The position numbers and the translations under genes are program-made. DNA of 64,000 nucleotides from Flagellimonas pelagia (GTDB lineage Bacteria > Bacteroidota > Bacteroidia > Flavobacteriales > Flavobacteriaceae): NCBI RefSeq assembly GCF_003584135.1, contig NZ_QXFI01000006.1:1-64000 (forward strand), given 5' to 3'. Positions 45,108 through 54,346 of the stretch are shown here, piece after piece. Position 1 is the first letter of the stretch. Every line of letters begins with the position of its first letter. Below the pieces are notes generated by a model. It saw nothing but the letters and a program-made list of their open reading frames with translations, did not search any database and was not told the origin of the DNA.

Positions 45108-46241
45108 CTACCTTTTTCGCTGTAGTTCGTATTGATATAATTCCCTTCCCAGTTGGGCTAGAAAAGGGATGCCCACTTCATCATATTCATAGGCATCATC
45201 ATTAAAAATACCATCGCTGTTTACCAAAATGGTGGCAACGATCATGAAATCCACTTGGTTTTGGGTGTCTTGTATGTAAGCACAATCCGTAAGGGTGCCA
45301 TACGCATAGCCCACTTTGTTGTAGATTTTGATATGATTGGGCATTGGGTCGGTACTATCCCCGAACATGAAAAACTTCACATAGCTATCGTAAAATTCCT
45401 CTGGGTCATATCCTAATTGCAGTGGCAGGGTATGCATGGCCTCCAACAAAAAATCACGCTGTGTTTGACTCAAATTGAACCGCTCCTCTTTTGGGAAAGC
45501 CTCAGGAAATATGGTTCGCTTCAGCAAAGCTGATTGTGCCTGTATGGGATAATAGTTTTTGAGGGAAAAGTCAAAAGGTCCCATCTGCAGGGAATCATCG
45601 GCATAAAAAGCCCTTCCCTTTTTAAGATGCTTTAGTTGTAAAGGCTTTGCGGGAGTGTTTATGATAGATTCTGTTACCGCTGTTGTAGAGTCGTTCAGAT
45701 AGATGACCAAAGGTTTCGTGGTCACATCATCGGCATTTGGTGCCGACAGTCTATGGGCAATCCGGATGGGTGAGACCCCTCTTCTGAGCATGCGCCGATT
45801 CAGGTCATCCTGTCCTAAAAATTCCACCAATCTGTTATTGGCAGCATTGTCAGAAACAGCAAAAATCTCGGAAATGCATTTGGCAAAAGTAGTCTCCACG
45901 GAATCTCCCTCCACATAAAATCGTGTGTTCAGGTCAAGGGAATCAATTTCATTGAGTTTTTCCAAAGTGGCCACCGCTGCAGGAAATTTGGCCGTACTGG
46001 CAGGATAGAAATAATTTTCCGCATCAACCTGAAAATCAAAATCAGTAAAGACAATACTGTCGTTCCGTCTGTCTATTTGGGTATAACGAATCTGGACCTC
46101 ATGTTCCTTTAAATGGTCCATCACGGTCTTGATCAATGGGTTTTCAGAGGCAAGGGCATGCCCCAAGGGATTTTTATCACTTACCTCCTTACAGGACATC
46201 GTTAAAAGTGTCGCCGTGGTTAGTGCAATCCTCGTCCACAT
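45108..46241 (-). CDS. Class A beta-lactamase-like serine hydrolase lipoprotein
   Basis: A 377-residue lipoprotein (lipobox LLTMSC, Cys17). It has the penicillin-recognising fold with S82-T-A-K85 (PASTAKFPAAV) and the SDN loop at 130-132 (AVSDNAANNRLVEFLG). The third motif reads K309-V-G (NKVGYAYGTLTDCAYI), where class A enzymes have K-T/S-G, so antibiotic hydrolysis is doubtful. Such proteins in Bacteroidetes are probably peptidases or esterases in the periplasm. Ends the small run with the 85- and 151-residue genes upstream. Confidence 0.88.
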   Translation of the reverse strand: MWTRIALTTATLLTMSCKEVSDKNPLGHALASENPLIKTVMDHLKEHEVQIRYTQIDRRNDSIVFTDFDFQVDAENYFYPASTAKFPAAVATLEKLNEIDSLDLNTRFYVEGDSVETTFAKCISEIFAVSDNAANNRLVEFLGQDDLNRRMLRRGVSPIRIAHRLSAPNADDVTTKPLVIYLNDSTTAVTESIINTPAKPLQLKHLKKGRAFYADDSLQMGPFDFSLKNYYPIQAQSALLKRTIFPEAFPKEERFNLSQTQRDFLLEAMHTLPLQLGYDPEEFYDSYVKFFMFGDSTDPMPNHIKIYNKVGYAYGTLTDCAYIQDTQNQVDFMIVATILVNSDGIFNDDAYEYDEVGIPFLAQLGRELYQYELQRKR

Positions 46242-46250
46242 AGGCTTGGG

Positions 46251-46508
46251 TTAAAGGTCTCCGGTATATACTTGGCCCCTGTGTGGTTTTAGGATATCCT
46301 TGACCTCTTTCAGTTCAAATTCGGCAACGACCAAAAAGGCGATGCTGTGGGTAGGACCAAAATGTTCCACCCCCGAGAGGTCGAACTTGAGTTCCTCCAC
46401 AACCACAAATTCCTCAAGGTGTTTTAGGTAATGTTCGGCAGTACGTGCTGCATTGGGTCCCCTAAAGTCCCAAATGATCTTAATCTTACGGTCCAAAATT
46501 TTTTCCAT
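46251..46508 (-). CDS. Small conserved hypothetical protein
   Basis: An 85-residue soluble protein (KIKIIWDFRGPNAARTAEHYLKHLEEF, HFGPTHSIAFLVV). The alpha/beta pattern is regular but I do not recognise the family. It is separated by 2 bases from the SRPBCC gene and by 9 bases from the serine hydrolase gene, so it belongs to this operon. Confidence 0.7.
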   Translation of the reverse strand: MEKILDRKIKIIWDFRGPNAARTAEHYLKHLEEFVVVEELKFDLSGVEHFGPTHSIAFLVVAEFELKEVKDILKPHRGQVYTGDL

Positions 46509-46510
46509 GG

Positions 46511-46966
46511 TTAGTATGAATCGGTTGCGGAAATTCCTTCTTCGGCAAATTTCTTAAAATCCTGCATATAAATCAATGTCTGTTTTTTGAAGGCCCCGGG
46601 CATCAAAAAACCCATCAACTTCATCCCAAAACCTGAAAACTGAAAATCAGATTCCGTAATCCAACGGGTCTTACCATCCTCGTCCCTGTAGTAGTTTTTT
46701 TGTAGGTTTTGGACTCCTTTGGCATCATAGGTGGCGTGCATTTCTTCGGGTAGATTTTTTTTGATGATGGTTTCGATCAAGTCCATTTCCCTATTGCCCA
46801 TTTTATAGGTAAGGCTCATTTGTGCCCCTTCCTGTCCTGGGTTTTTGGAAAGTTGCTCATAACTTACAAGTCCCTTTTGCCAATGCTTCATGTTCTCTGG
46901 ATTTTCCATAATCTTGATGAATTTGTCCCTGGGGAGATCCACCAAAATTTCGGTTGTATACTTCAT
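46511..46966 (-). CDS. SRPBCC family protein
   Basis: A 151-residue START/Bet v 1-like protein. The N-terminal strand and helix TEILVDLPRDKFIKIMENPENMKHW and the Phe/Trp-rich end are typical of SRPBCC proteins that bind a lipid or other hydrophobic ligand. No signal peptide. First gene of the minus-strand run 46966-45108. Confidence 0.85.
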   Translation of the reverse strand: MKYTTEILVDLPRDKFIKIMENPENMKHWQKGLVSYEQLSKNPGQEGAQMSLTYKMGNREMDLIETIIKKNLPEEMHATYDAKGVQNLQKNYYRDEDGKTRWITESDFQFSGFGMKLMGFLMPGAFKKQTLIYMQDFKKFAEEGISATDSY

Positions 46967-47047
46967 TTGGTTGGTTTTACACTAATGTAACAAATTCTCG
47001 GTAGGTAGAGGGTCTAATAAAAATCTGTTAATGGGAATGCTACTTAC

Positions 47048-47077
47048 TTGTAAGGGATTTTGTAATTGTTATTTTTG
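47048..47077 (+). promoter_or_regulatory. Promoter of the SurA operon
   Basis: TTG at 47048-47050 and TATTTTTG at 47070-47077 with 19 bases between. The predicted transcription start falls at or next to the ATG at 47082, so the message would be nearly leaderless, or the start lies slightly further in. Confidence 0.5.
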
Positions 47078-47081
47078 CGAA

Positions 47082-47954
47082 ATGCTTAAGCTCCAAAAAA
47101 ATAGCCTTTTCCTCTTTTGCACTTTGGGTGCACTGTTGGTTTCTTCCTGTGAAGGCCTTTTTAATAAAGAAGTAGAACGGGAACCATTGGCAAGGGTAGG
47201 GGATGTTTACCTTTACAAAGACGATATAGCCTCGCTGATCAGTGATGATATGACTCCCCAGGACAGTGCTTTGTTCGTAACCAATTATGTTAACAATTGG
47301 GCTTCCAAACAATTGTTGTTGTCCAAATCGAAAATCAACCTGCCAGAGGAAAAGTTGGCAGAGTTTGACCGTTTGGTATCCGATTACAGGGCCGATCTAT
47401 ATACCCGGGCCTATATTGAAGCTTTGGTTTTGCAGGCCAAAGATACTTCCGTGACCAAGGCACAACTTGAGGATTATTATGAACGGGAAAAGGAAAATTT
47501 CAAGCTTAACGAAAAGCTCGTGCAACTCCGTTTTGTGGGTATGCCCGCACAGTTTTTGGATAAGGATGGTGTAAAGGCAAAAATCCGGAGTTGGAAGGAT
47601 GGTGACAAACAATACTTGGATTCCATTGCGGTACAGTTCAAAAAAATTCACTTTAATGACTCCATTTGGGTGAGTTCAACTAGGGTTGTGGAGGAAATAC
47701 CGCCCCTTACTGCCTCAAATGAAGGCAACTACTTAAAAAAATCACAATTTTTTGAGCTACAAGATTCCATAGAGGTATATTTGGGCATGGTCACCAACGT
47801 GTTGGAGGTCAACGATACAGCACCTTTTGAATATGTGGAACCGGAAATCAGGCAATTGATCCTGAACCGTAGACGCTTGAATTATGTAAAAAAATTGGAA
47901 ACCGAGATTATAGATGAAGCAATCAAGAAGAAAGAATTTGAGGTTTATGAGTAA
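47082..47954 (+). CDS. SurA-like peptidyl-prolyl isomerase-related lipoprotein
   Basis: A 290-residue lipoprotein (lipobox LVSSC, Cys23). After the Cys it has the GDVYLYKDDIASL start and helical chaperone-like module seen in SurA/PrsA N-domains, then an all-helical C-terminal part. No rotamase (parvulin) domain with its usual motifs is visible, so it may act only as a holdase chaperone. The ATG at 47082 is preferred to an in-frame start at 47031. Its end overlaps the surA gene. Confidence 0.8.
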   Translation: MLKLQKNSLFLFCTLGALLVSSCEGLFNKEVEREPLARVGDVYLYKDDIASLISDDMTPQDSALFVTNYVNNWASKQLLLSKSKINLPEEKLAEFDRLVSDYRADLYTRAYIEALVLQAKDTSVTKAQLEDYYEREKENFKLNEKLVQLRFVGMPAQFLDKDGVKAKIRSWKDGDKQYLDSIAVQFKKIHFNDSIWVSSTRVVEEIPPLTASNEGNYLKKSQFFELQDSIEVYLGMVTNVLEVNDTAPFEYVEPEIRQLILNRRRLNYVKKLETEIIDEAIKKKEFEVYE

Positions 47955-49347
47955 ATTGATGAAAGGGCTTTTGGCCCTTGTTTTCCTATCGGCGTTTACT
48001 GCTAAGGCGCAGGATACAGATGAGGCTTTGGGTGTTAAGGATACCACAAGTTCTACCACCAAAGTAAAGTTGGATGGTATTGCCGCCGTAATCGGGGATT
48101 ACGTGATCTTGGAATCGGATATCGATAAAACCTTGATCGACCTTAAGAACCAAGGCGCATCGACCCAAGATATTACCCGTTGCGGACTTTTGGGTAAGCT
48201 TATGGAGGACAGATTGTACGCCCATCAAGCCGTACAGGATAGTTTATTGGTCTCTGATGATATGGTAAATGCCCAAAGCGATCGGCAGATTCAACAATTC
48301 GTGGCACAGCTTGGTTCCATGGAAAAATTGTTGAGGTTTTACAAAAAACCTGATGTAGAAAGTTTCCGTACCGAACTTTTTGAGATCAATAAATTACGTA
48401 TGCTATCGGAAAAGATGCAGAGTAAGATTGTTGGGGAAATAGAGGTAACCCCTGAGGAAGTGCGTCAGTTTTTCTATAACATTCCGGAAGAGGACCGTCC
48501 TGTATTTGGTGCCGAACTGGAAATTGCCCAGATTGTGAAGTCGCCCAAGGCTCCTGAAGAAGAGAAGCAAAAAGTAATTCAGCAGTTAAAGGAAATCAAA
48601 CAGGATGTAGAGGAAAATGGTGCCAGCTTTAAGGTAAAGGCCATCCTGTACACCCGTGATGATGAGTCCAGGGCCAATGGTGGATTCTATAGTATGACGA
48701 AGGAAACCCCGTTTGTAAAGGAGTTCAAAGATGTGGCCTTCAGTCTTCAGGAGGGTGAAATTTCCGAGCCATTTGAGACTGTTTATGGGTACCACATCAT
48801 CTATATTGAAAAAATAAGAGGGCAGGAAATCGATTTGAGGCATATTTTAATGATTCCCGAGGTACCACAAAGTGCCGTTAATGATGCGGTCAAGGAGTTA
48901 GATACCATCCGCCAGCAAATTTTGGATGGTAAGTATACCTTTGCGGATGCAGCCCTCAATTTTTCCGATGAAAAGGAGACCAAGTTCGATGGAGGTCTAT
49001 TGAGAAACCCGATCAACTTTGATTCCCGATTTGAACTGACCAAAATGGACCCAACCTTGTACAATCAAGTCAGGAACATAAAGGATGGTGAGATTTCCAG
49101 ACCGATTCGGGAAGATGACCCAAGGGGAGGTCCTCCCAAATTCAAGATCATGAAAATTTCCAATCGCTTTGATGAGCACAAGGCAGATTTTGCCAAGGAT
49201 TATTTAAAGATTCAAGAACTGGCCCTAAGGGAAAAACAGTTTAAGGCCATCAAAAAGTGGATGGACGAACATATAGAGGATACGTATATCCACGTGAACG
49301 TTGACAACAGGGATTGCGATTTTGCAAACAATTGGGTAAAGGAGTAA
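47947..49347 (+). CDS. surA: Periplasmic chaperone SurA (two parvulin domains)
   Basis: A 466-residue periplasmic foldase for outer-membrane proteins. Signal peptide (LALVFLSAFTAKAQ), the SurA N-terminal module (KLDGIAAVIGDYVILESDIDKT) and two rotamase domains follow: GAELEIAQIV...GGFYSMTKETPFVKEFKDVAFSL...GYHIIYIEKI and DLRHILMI...FDGGLLRN. The ATG at 47947 overlaps the upstream stop by 8 bases and gives a compact signal; an ATG at 47914 would overlap by 41. Coupled translation with the lipoprotein paralogue suggests that both act on the same clients. Confidence 0.92.
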   Translation: MSKLMKGLLALVFLSAFTAKAQDTDEALGVKDTTSSTTKVKLDGIAAVIGDYVILESDIDKTLIDLKNQGASTQDITRCGLLGKLMEDRLYAHQAVQDSLLVSDDMVNAQSDRQIQQFVAQLGSMEKLLRFYKKPDVESFRTELFEINKLRMLSEKMQSKIVGEIEVTPEEVRQFFYNIPEEDRPVFGAELEIAQIVKSPKAPEEEKQKVIQQLKEIKQDVEENGASFKVKAILYTRDDESRANGGFYSMTKETPFVKEFKDVAFSLQEGEISEPFETVYGYHIIYIEKIRGQEIDLRHILMIPEVPQSAVNDAVKELDTIRQQILDGKYTFADAALNFSDEKETKFDGGLLRNPINFDSRFELTKMDPTLYNQVRNIKDGEISRPIREDDPRGGPPKFKIMKISNRFDEHKADFAKDYLKIQELALREKQFKAIKKWMDEHIEDTYIHVNVDNRDCDFANNWVKE

Positions 49348-49351
49348 GCCA

Positions 49352-50305
49352 ATGTCGGACGTAACTGCGGTAGAAAACCTGGTAAAAAAGCACCAAGAAC
49401 TTAAAAAGGAGATCGCCAAGGTCATTGTGGGCCAAGAAAAGGTGATTGAACAAATTCTTTTATCCATATATACAGGAGGCCACTCCCTTTTGATAGGTGT
49501 TCCAGGCTTGGCCAAAACATTGATGGTCAACACTATCGCACAAACGCTTGGACTAGATTTTAAGCGTATTCAGTTTACCCCGGATTTGATGCCCAGTGAT
49601 ATTTTGGGTAGTGAGGTATTGGACCAGAACCGAAACTTTAAGTTTATCATGGGACCTGTTTTCGGGAATATCATCTTGGCGGATGAAATCAACCGAACAC
49701 CTCCCAAAACCCAAGCGGCACTTTTGGAGGCCATGCAAGAAAGAGCGGTGACCATAGCGGGAAAGCAGTATAAGCTCAACAGACCTTATTTCGTGTTGGC
49801 CACACAAAATCCCATTGAACAAGAGGGCACCTACCCTTTGCCAGAGGCACAGTTGGATCGTTTTATGTTTGCCATAGAATTGAAATATCCCTCCATAGAA
49901 GAAGAGATACAGGTCGTAAAATCGACCACCACCGATGAAGAGGTGAAGATCAATACCCTTTTCAATGCCGATGAGATCATTGAGATCCAGCATCTGATTA
50001 GGAGGATTCCCGTACCGGACAACGTAATCGATTATGCGGTAAGATTGGTGAACAGGACAAGGCCTGGCATGGAAAACTCCTTGGATTTTGTCAATAACTA
50101 CGTGGATTGGGGAGCGGGGCCAAGAGCTTCGCAGAACCTGGTTTTGGCCGCAAAGGCCAATGCAGCGATCCACGGCAAGTTCTCCCCGGACATCGAGGAC
50201 GTGAAAGCGGTATCCTTGGGGATTTTGAGACACAGGATCTTGAAAAACTACAAAGCTGAGGCTGAGGGCGTCTCAGAGGAAAGAATTATCTCCGAATTGT
50301 TATAA
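49352..50305 (+). CDS. MoxR family AAA+ ATPase
   Basis: A 317-residue AAA_3 ATPase. Walker A is GVPGLAKT, Walker B IILADEINRTPPKTQAALLEAMQE, sensor 1 LATQNPIEQEGTYPLPEAQLDRF, and the C-terminal lid domain follows. MoxR proteins act as chaperones that mature metal- or protein-containing complexes, normally with DUF58 and von Willebrand A domain genes. Here none follows; the next gene is aconitase after a 102-base gap. It starts 4 bases after surA, so it may be co-transcribed. Confidence 0.95.
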   Translation: MSDVTAVENLVKKHQELKKEIAKVIVGQEKVIEQILLSIYTGGHSLLIGVPGLAKTLMVNTIAQTLGLDFKRIQFTPDLMPSDILGSEVLDQNRNFKFIMGPVFGNIILADEINRTPPKTQAALLEAMQERAVTIAGKQYKLNRPYFVLATQNPIEQEGTYPLPEAQLDRFMFAIELKYPSIEEEIQVVKSTTTDEEVKINTLFNADEIIEIQHLIRRIPVPDNVIDYAVRLVNRTRPGMENSLDFVNNYVDWGAGPRASQNLVLAAKANAAIHGKFSPDIEDVKAVSLGILRHRILKNYKAEAEGVSEERIISELL

Positions 50306-50407
50306 ATATCAAATCATAGATATTTATTTAGCGCAATTCTAATTCCAAAATCCTTCGTTATTTAGTAAATTTACCGAATTACTAAAATCTTAAAACTCAA
50401 TTGTAGA

Positions 50408-52678
50408 ATGGCATTTGATATAGACATGATTAAGGGTGTCTACGCTTCCATGGGGGAACGTGTGGATAAGGCCCGTGAACTGGTAGGTAAACCATTGACC
50501 CTTGCAGAAAAAATATTGTACTCTCACTTATGGGATGGAACACCCACCAATAAATTTACCAGAGGAAAAGATTATGTTGATTTTGCACCGGATAGGGTAG
50601 CCTGTCAGGATGCGACCGCACAAATGGCATTGTTGCAATTCATGCACGCTGGAAAACCCAAGGTTGCGGTACCTACTACCGTGCACTGTGACCACTTGAT
50701 CCAGGCCAAGGTTGGTGCTGAAGCCGATTTGAAAAGGGCAAACCAGACCAGTAATGAGGTTTTCGATTTTTTGGAATCCGTTTCCAATAAGTACGGTATC
50801 GGTTTCTGGAAACCGGGAGCTGGGATCATCCACCAAGTGGTTTTGGAAAACTATGCCTTCCCAGGAGGGATGATGATCGGTACCGATTCCCACACGGTAA
50901 ATGCCGGTGGATTGGGTATGGTCGCCATTGGTGTTGGTGGTGCCGACGCCGTGGATGTGATGTCCGGTATGGCTTGGGAATTGAAATTCCCGAAATTGAT
51001 AGGGGTGAAGTTGAAAGGAAAACTTTCCGGATGGACCGCTCCAAAAGATGTGATCTTGAAAGTGGCCGATATTCTTACCGTAAAAGGGGGAACAGGAGCC
51101 ATCATTGAATATTTTGGTGAAGGTGCCACTTCCATGTCATGTACTGGTAAAGGAACCATCTGCAACATGGGTGCCGAAGTAGGTGCCACCACTTCAACGT
51201 TCGGGTATGACGAATCCATGGATCGATACTTACGGGCTACCAACCGTGCCGACGTTGCCGATGCAGCATTGGAAGTAAGGGAGCACTTGACCGCAGACCC
51301 TGAGGTCTATGCCAATCCAGAGCAGTATTTTGATCAAGTAATCGAGATTGATCTGGATATTTTGGAACCACATTTGAATGGACCTTTCACTCCGGATTTG
51401 GCTACTCCTATCTCCAAAATGGGTGAGGCTGCCAAAGCCAATGACTGGCCATTGAACGTTGAGGTAGGGTTGATAGGTTCTTGTACCAATTCATCATACG
51501 AAGATATTTCAAGGGCGGCTTCCTTGGCAAAACAAGTGGCCGACAAACACTTGAAGACCAAATCACAATTTACGATTACCCCAGGATCTGAACAGGTGCG
51601 CTATACCATCGAAAGGGATGGATTTATCGATACCTTCAACAATATTGGTGCAACGGTATTTGCCAATGCCTGTGGACCCTGTATCGGTATGTGGGATCGT
51701 TACGGAGACAAAGCATCGGACGGACCACGAAATACCATCGTTCACTCCTTCAACAGAAACTTTGCGAAGAGAGCGGATGGTAACCCCAATACCTTGGCAT
51801 TTGTAGGCTCACCTGAGTTGGTGACGGCCATTGCCATTGCAGGGCGTTTGGATTTTAACCCTATGACCGATAAGTTGTTGAACGAGGACGGGGAAGAAGT
51901 GATGTTGGACGAACCAAGAGGTTATGAGCTTCCACCTGAAGGTTTTGCCGTGGAGGATGCCGGTTATATTGCTCCTAAGGAAGATGGTAGCAGTGTTGAG
52001 GTAAAAGTTGCCCCAGATTCTGAGCGTTTGCAACTTTTGGCCCCATTTGAACCTATCAAACCTGAAAGTTTGAAAGGCATGAAACTGTTGATCAAGGCTT
52101 TTGGGAAATGTACCACGGACCATATTTCTATGGCTGGACCATGGCTGCGTTTTAGGGGGCATTTGGACAATATTGCCAATAACACCTTAATCGGTGCCGT
52201 AAATGCCTTCAATAAGAAAACCAATTTTGTCAAGAATCAATTGACGGGCGAATATGGTGGAGTGCCCGATACCCAACGTGAATATAAAAAAGCTGGTATC
52301 AAGACCATTGTTGTGGGAGACCACAACTACGGTGAAGGTTCTTCAAGGGAGCACGCGGCCATGCAACCACGTCATTTGGGAGTTGCGGCTGTTTTGGTAA
52401 AATCGTTCGCAAGGATCCACGAGACCAACTTGAAGAAACAAGGGATGTTGGCCTTGACCTTTGCCAATGAGAACGATTATGATCTTATCCAAGAGGACGA
52501 TACCTTCAACTTTTTAGACATTGATCAATTTGCTCCGGACAAGCCTTTGACCATTGAAGTGGTACATGCCGATGGCAGCAAGGATACCATCATTGCCAAT
52601 CATTCGTATAATAACGCACAGATTGCATGGTTCAAAGAAGGTTCTGCATTGAACCTGATCAAGAAGGAGAATGCATAA
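50408..52678 (+). CDS. Aconitate hydratase
   Basis: A 756-residue tricarboxylic-acid-cycle enzyme of the mitochondrial-type aconitase group. The [4Fe-4S] cysteines are in [10 protein letters not shown] and ACGPCIG (3 Cys), with other active-site motifs [22 protein letters not shown] and [15 protein letters not shown]. Length and order of the four domains are complete. Expected in the cytoplasm, converting citrate to isocitrate. A terminator follows. Confidence 0.97.
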   Translation: MAFDIDMIKGVYASMGERVDKARELVGKPLTLAEKILYSHLWDGTPTNKFTRGKDYVDFAPDRVACQDATAQMALLQFMHAGKPKVAVPTTVHCDHLIQAKVGAEADLKRANQTSNEVFDFLESVSNKYGIGFWKPGAGIIHQVVLENYAFPGGMMIGTDSHTVNAGGLGMVAIGVGGADAVDVMSGMAWELKFPKLIGVKLKGKLSGWTAPKDVILKVADILTVKGGTGAIIEYFGEGATSMSCTGKGTICNMGAEVGATTSTFGYDESMDRYLRATNRADVADAALEVREHLTADPEVYANPEQYFDQVIEIDLDILEPHLNGPFTPDLATPISKMGEAAKANDWPLNVEVGLIGSCTNSSYEDISRAASLAKQVADKHLKTKSQFTITPGSEQVRYTIERDGFIDTFNNIGATVFANACGPCIGMWDRYGDKASDGPRNTIVHSFNRNFAKRADGNPNTLAFVGSPELVTAIAIAGRLDFNPMTDKLLNEDGEEVMLDEPRGYELPPEGFAVEDAGYIAPKEDGSSVEVKVAPDSERLQLLAPFEPIKPESLKGMKLLIKAFGKCTTDHISMAGPWLRFRGHLDNIANNTLIGAVNAFNKKTNFVKNQLTGEYGGVPDTQREYKKAGIKTIVVGDHNYGEGSSREHAAMQPRHLGVAAVLVKSFARIHETNLKKQGMLALTFANENDYDLIQEDDTFNFLDIDQFAPDKPLTIEVVHADGSKDTIIANHSYNNAQIAWFKEGSALNLIKKENA

Positions 52679-52700
52679 TTTGTATCTAATATAATTCTTT

Positions 52701-52736
52701 AAACTCCTGGTATCATTTTCGATATCAGGAGTTTTT
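52701..52736 (+). terminator. Rho-independent terminator of aconitase gene
   Basis: Stem AAACTCCTGGTATC (52701-52714) / GATATCAGGAGTTT (52721-52734) with a 6-base loop, followed by a T-run. Confidence 0.88.
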
Positions 52737-52759
52737 AATTTTTACGAAATATCCTTTTC

Positions 52760-53320
52760 ATGAAGATCAGTAAAAAGACCGTTTTCAATATTGTATTGAT
52801 TCTTTTGGTGCTTTCCTTTTTTGTGACACCGATCGGTTATTATGGAAAAATATTCTTGAACCGTATTTTTTCATTTTCACCTCCTGTCATCGAACAAGCG
52901 GATAGACAGAAGATTACCGATTATGACTGGAAACTGAAGGATGAAGAATGGAACTTCTTCAATTTTGAAAAATCCAAGGGAAGGGTGGTCTTTATTAACC
53001 TTTGGGCTTCCTGGAAATTGCCTTCCGAAGCGGAACTTGCAAGCATTCAGCGGTTATATGACAAGTATAAGGACAAAATGGATTTCTATATCATCACTAA
53101 TGAAAACCGCCCACCGGTGGAAGCTTTTATGGCCGAGCACAAGTTTACTTTTCCCGTTACCTATTTGATCATTGGCGAGAAAATGCCCATTGATTCCAGT
53201 AAGGTGCCCTCCTCTTATTTGATAGATAAGTCGGGGAACATAGTGGTGCATAAAGAAGGGATAGCGGATTGGGGTACACAAAAGGTGTACAAATTATTGG
53301 ATGAACTGATAGCCGAATAA
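52760..53320 (+). CDS. TlpA-like thioredoxin-fold protein lacking the CxxC motif
   Basis: A 186-residue membrane-anchored protein with one N-terminal membrane segment (about 8-29) and a thioredoxin-fold domain outside the membrane. In place of WCxxC the sequence is WKLPSEAEL (Lys86, Ser89), so both redox cysteines are gone. The cis-Pro loop (KVPSSYLIDKSG) is kept. It is clearly paralogous to the adjacent gene at 53327 (same TM-TPxG start, same EL-rich helix after the active site). It cannot act as a disulfide oxidoreductase; a regulatory, chaperone or partner role is inferred. Confidence 0.88.
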   Translation: MKISKKTVFNIVLILLVLSFFVTPIGYYGKIFLNRIFSFSPPVIEQADRQKITDYDWKLKDEEWNFFNFEKSKGRVVFINLWASWKLPSEAELASIQRLYDKYKDKMDFYIITNENRPPVEAFMAEHKFTFPVTYLIIGEKMPIDSSKVPSSYLIDKSGNIVVHKEGIADWGTQKVYKLLDELIAE

Positions 53321-53326
53321 TTTCAT

Positions 53327-53893
53327 ATGAAGATTACCAAAGAACAGATTGGCAATGCCATTTGGATATTGGCCCTGGTGTTGATTCTGTTTACCCCTGT
53401 CGGGTTCCATGTTCGCGTATGGGTAAGCAAGGTTATGGCCGAAGTCATTAGTGCAGATACGGTAGAGGATGATGAACAGATTACTCTGGAAAACTATCAT
53501 TGGAATTTGGTGAATATGGATGGCAAACAAATGGATTTTCAATCGGCGAAGGGCAAAGTGGCTGTAGTGAACGTTTGGGCAACCTGGTGTCCTCCTTGTG
53601 TGGCAGAACTTCCCAAATTTGCGGATCTGTATGCCGATTATAAGGACAAGGTGGTTTTTGCTTTTGTGGCCAATGATGACAAGGAAAAAGTGGAAGCTTT
53701 TCTAAAGAAAAAAGGATATCAACTGCCTGTTTACCTTCAAGCGTCCAGTGCTCCATCAGAACTAGAGAGCAGCACCATTCCGGCTACCTATATCATCAGC
53801 AAATCGGGGAAAATTGTGGTAGATGAAAGGGGAGCGGCCAATTGGAGCTCCGAAAGTACCCGCACCTTGTTGGACGAACTTATCTTGGAATAA
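53327..53893 (+). CDS. TlpA family thiol-disulfide reductase
   Basis: A 188-residue membrane-anchored thioredoxin-like protein with a TM segment (about 10-30) and active site WATWCPPCVAEL (Cys88, Cys91). The cis-Pro loop reads TIPATYIISKSG. It probably reduces or exchanges disulfides in the periplasm, for example in cytochrome c maturation. It follows the CxxC-less paralogue by 6 bases, so the two are most likely one operon. Confidence 0.92.
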   Translation: MKITKEQIGNAIWILALVLILFTPVGFHVRVWVSKVMAEVISADTVEDDEQITLENYHWNLVNMDGKQMDFQSAKGKVAVVNVWATWCPPCVAELPKFADLYADYKDKVVFAFVANDDKEKVEAFLKKKGYQLPVYLQASSAPSELESSTIPATYIISKSGKIVVDERGAANWSSESTRTLLDELILE

Positions 53894-53896
53894 CGG

Positions 53897-54346
53897 TTAT
53901 TTTTTAAAATACTTAAAAGGAACCAAGAGCATTCCAAAACATTCCCCATCTTCCTTATCCAGATGTTTATGGTGCATTTTATGGGCCCTACGTACCCCAC
54001 GGGCGTACCAGTTATTGGCGTTCCTCAAGATTTTGAACCGTTGATGGATAAAGATATCATGTACCAAAAAATAGGCGATACCGTAAGCCAAAATCCCAAA
54101 TCCTAGGGGCCAACCATACCAAAAAGAAGTGTAATTGCCCAAAAAGAAAAGGGTCATACTCACCACGGCGTAGAACAGGAAAAAAGCATCGTTGCGTTCA
54201 AACCAAGAATCGTGGTCCTTTTTGTGATGATCCTTGTGTAGGCTCCACAAAAAACCATGCATCACGTATTTATGGGTGAACCACGCCATAAATTCCATGA
54301 AACAGAACATCGCCAAAAAGATGAAGATCCAGAGCGCTACTTTCAT
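53897..54346 (-). CDS. crtZ: Beta-carotene hydroxylase CrtZ-type (fatty acid hydroxylase/sterol desaturase family)
   Basis: A 149-residue di-iron membrane enzyme adding hydroxyl groups to the ionone rings of carotenoids. Histidine motifs HKYVMH, HKDHHKKDH, HDIFIHQR and HKMHHKH are all in place, with four hydrophobic stretches. Its ATG overlaps the crtB stop by 4 bases. Last gene of the merR-crtI-crtB-crtZ operon; zeaxanthin-type products are expected, but no lycopene cyclase lies in the window. Confidence 0.93.
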   Translation of the reverse strand: MKVALWIFIFLAMFCFMEFMAWFTHKYVMHGFLWSLHKDHHKKDHDSWFERNDAFFLFYAVVSMTLFFLGNYTSFWYGWPLGFGILAYGIAYFLVHDIFIHQRFKILRNANNWYARGVRRAHKMHHKHLDKEDGECFGMLLVPFKYFKK

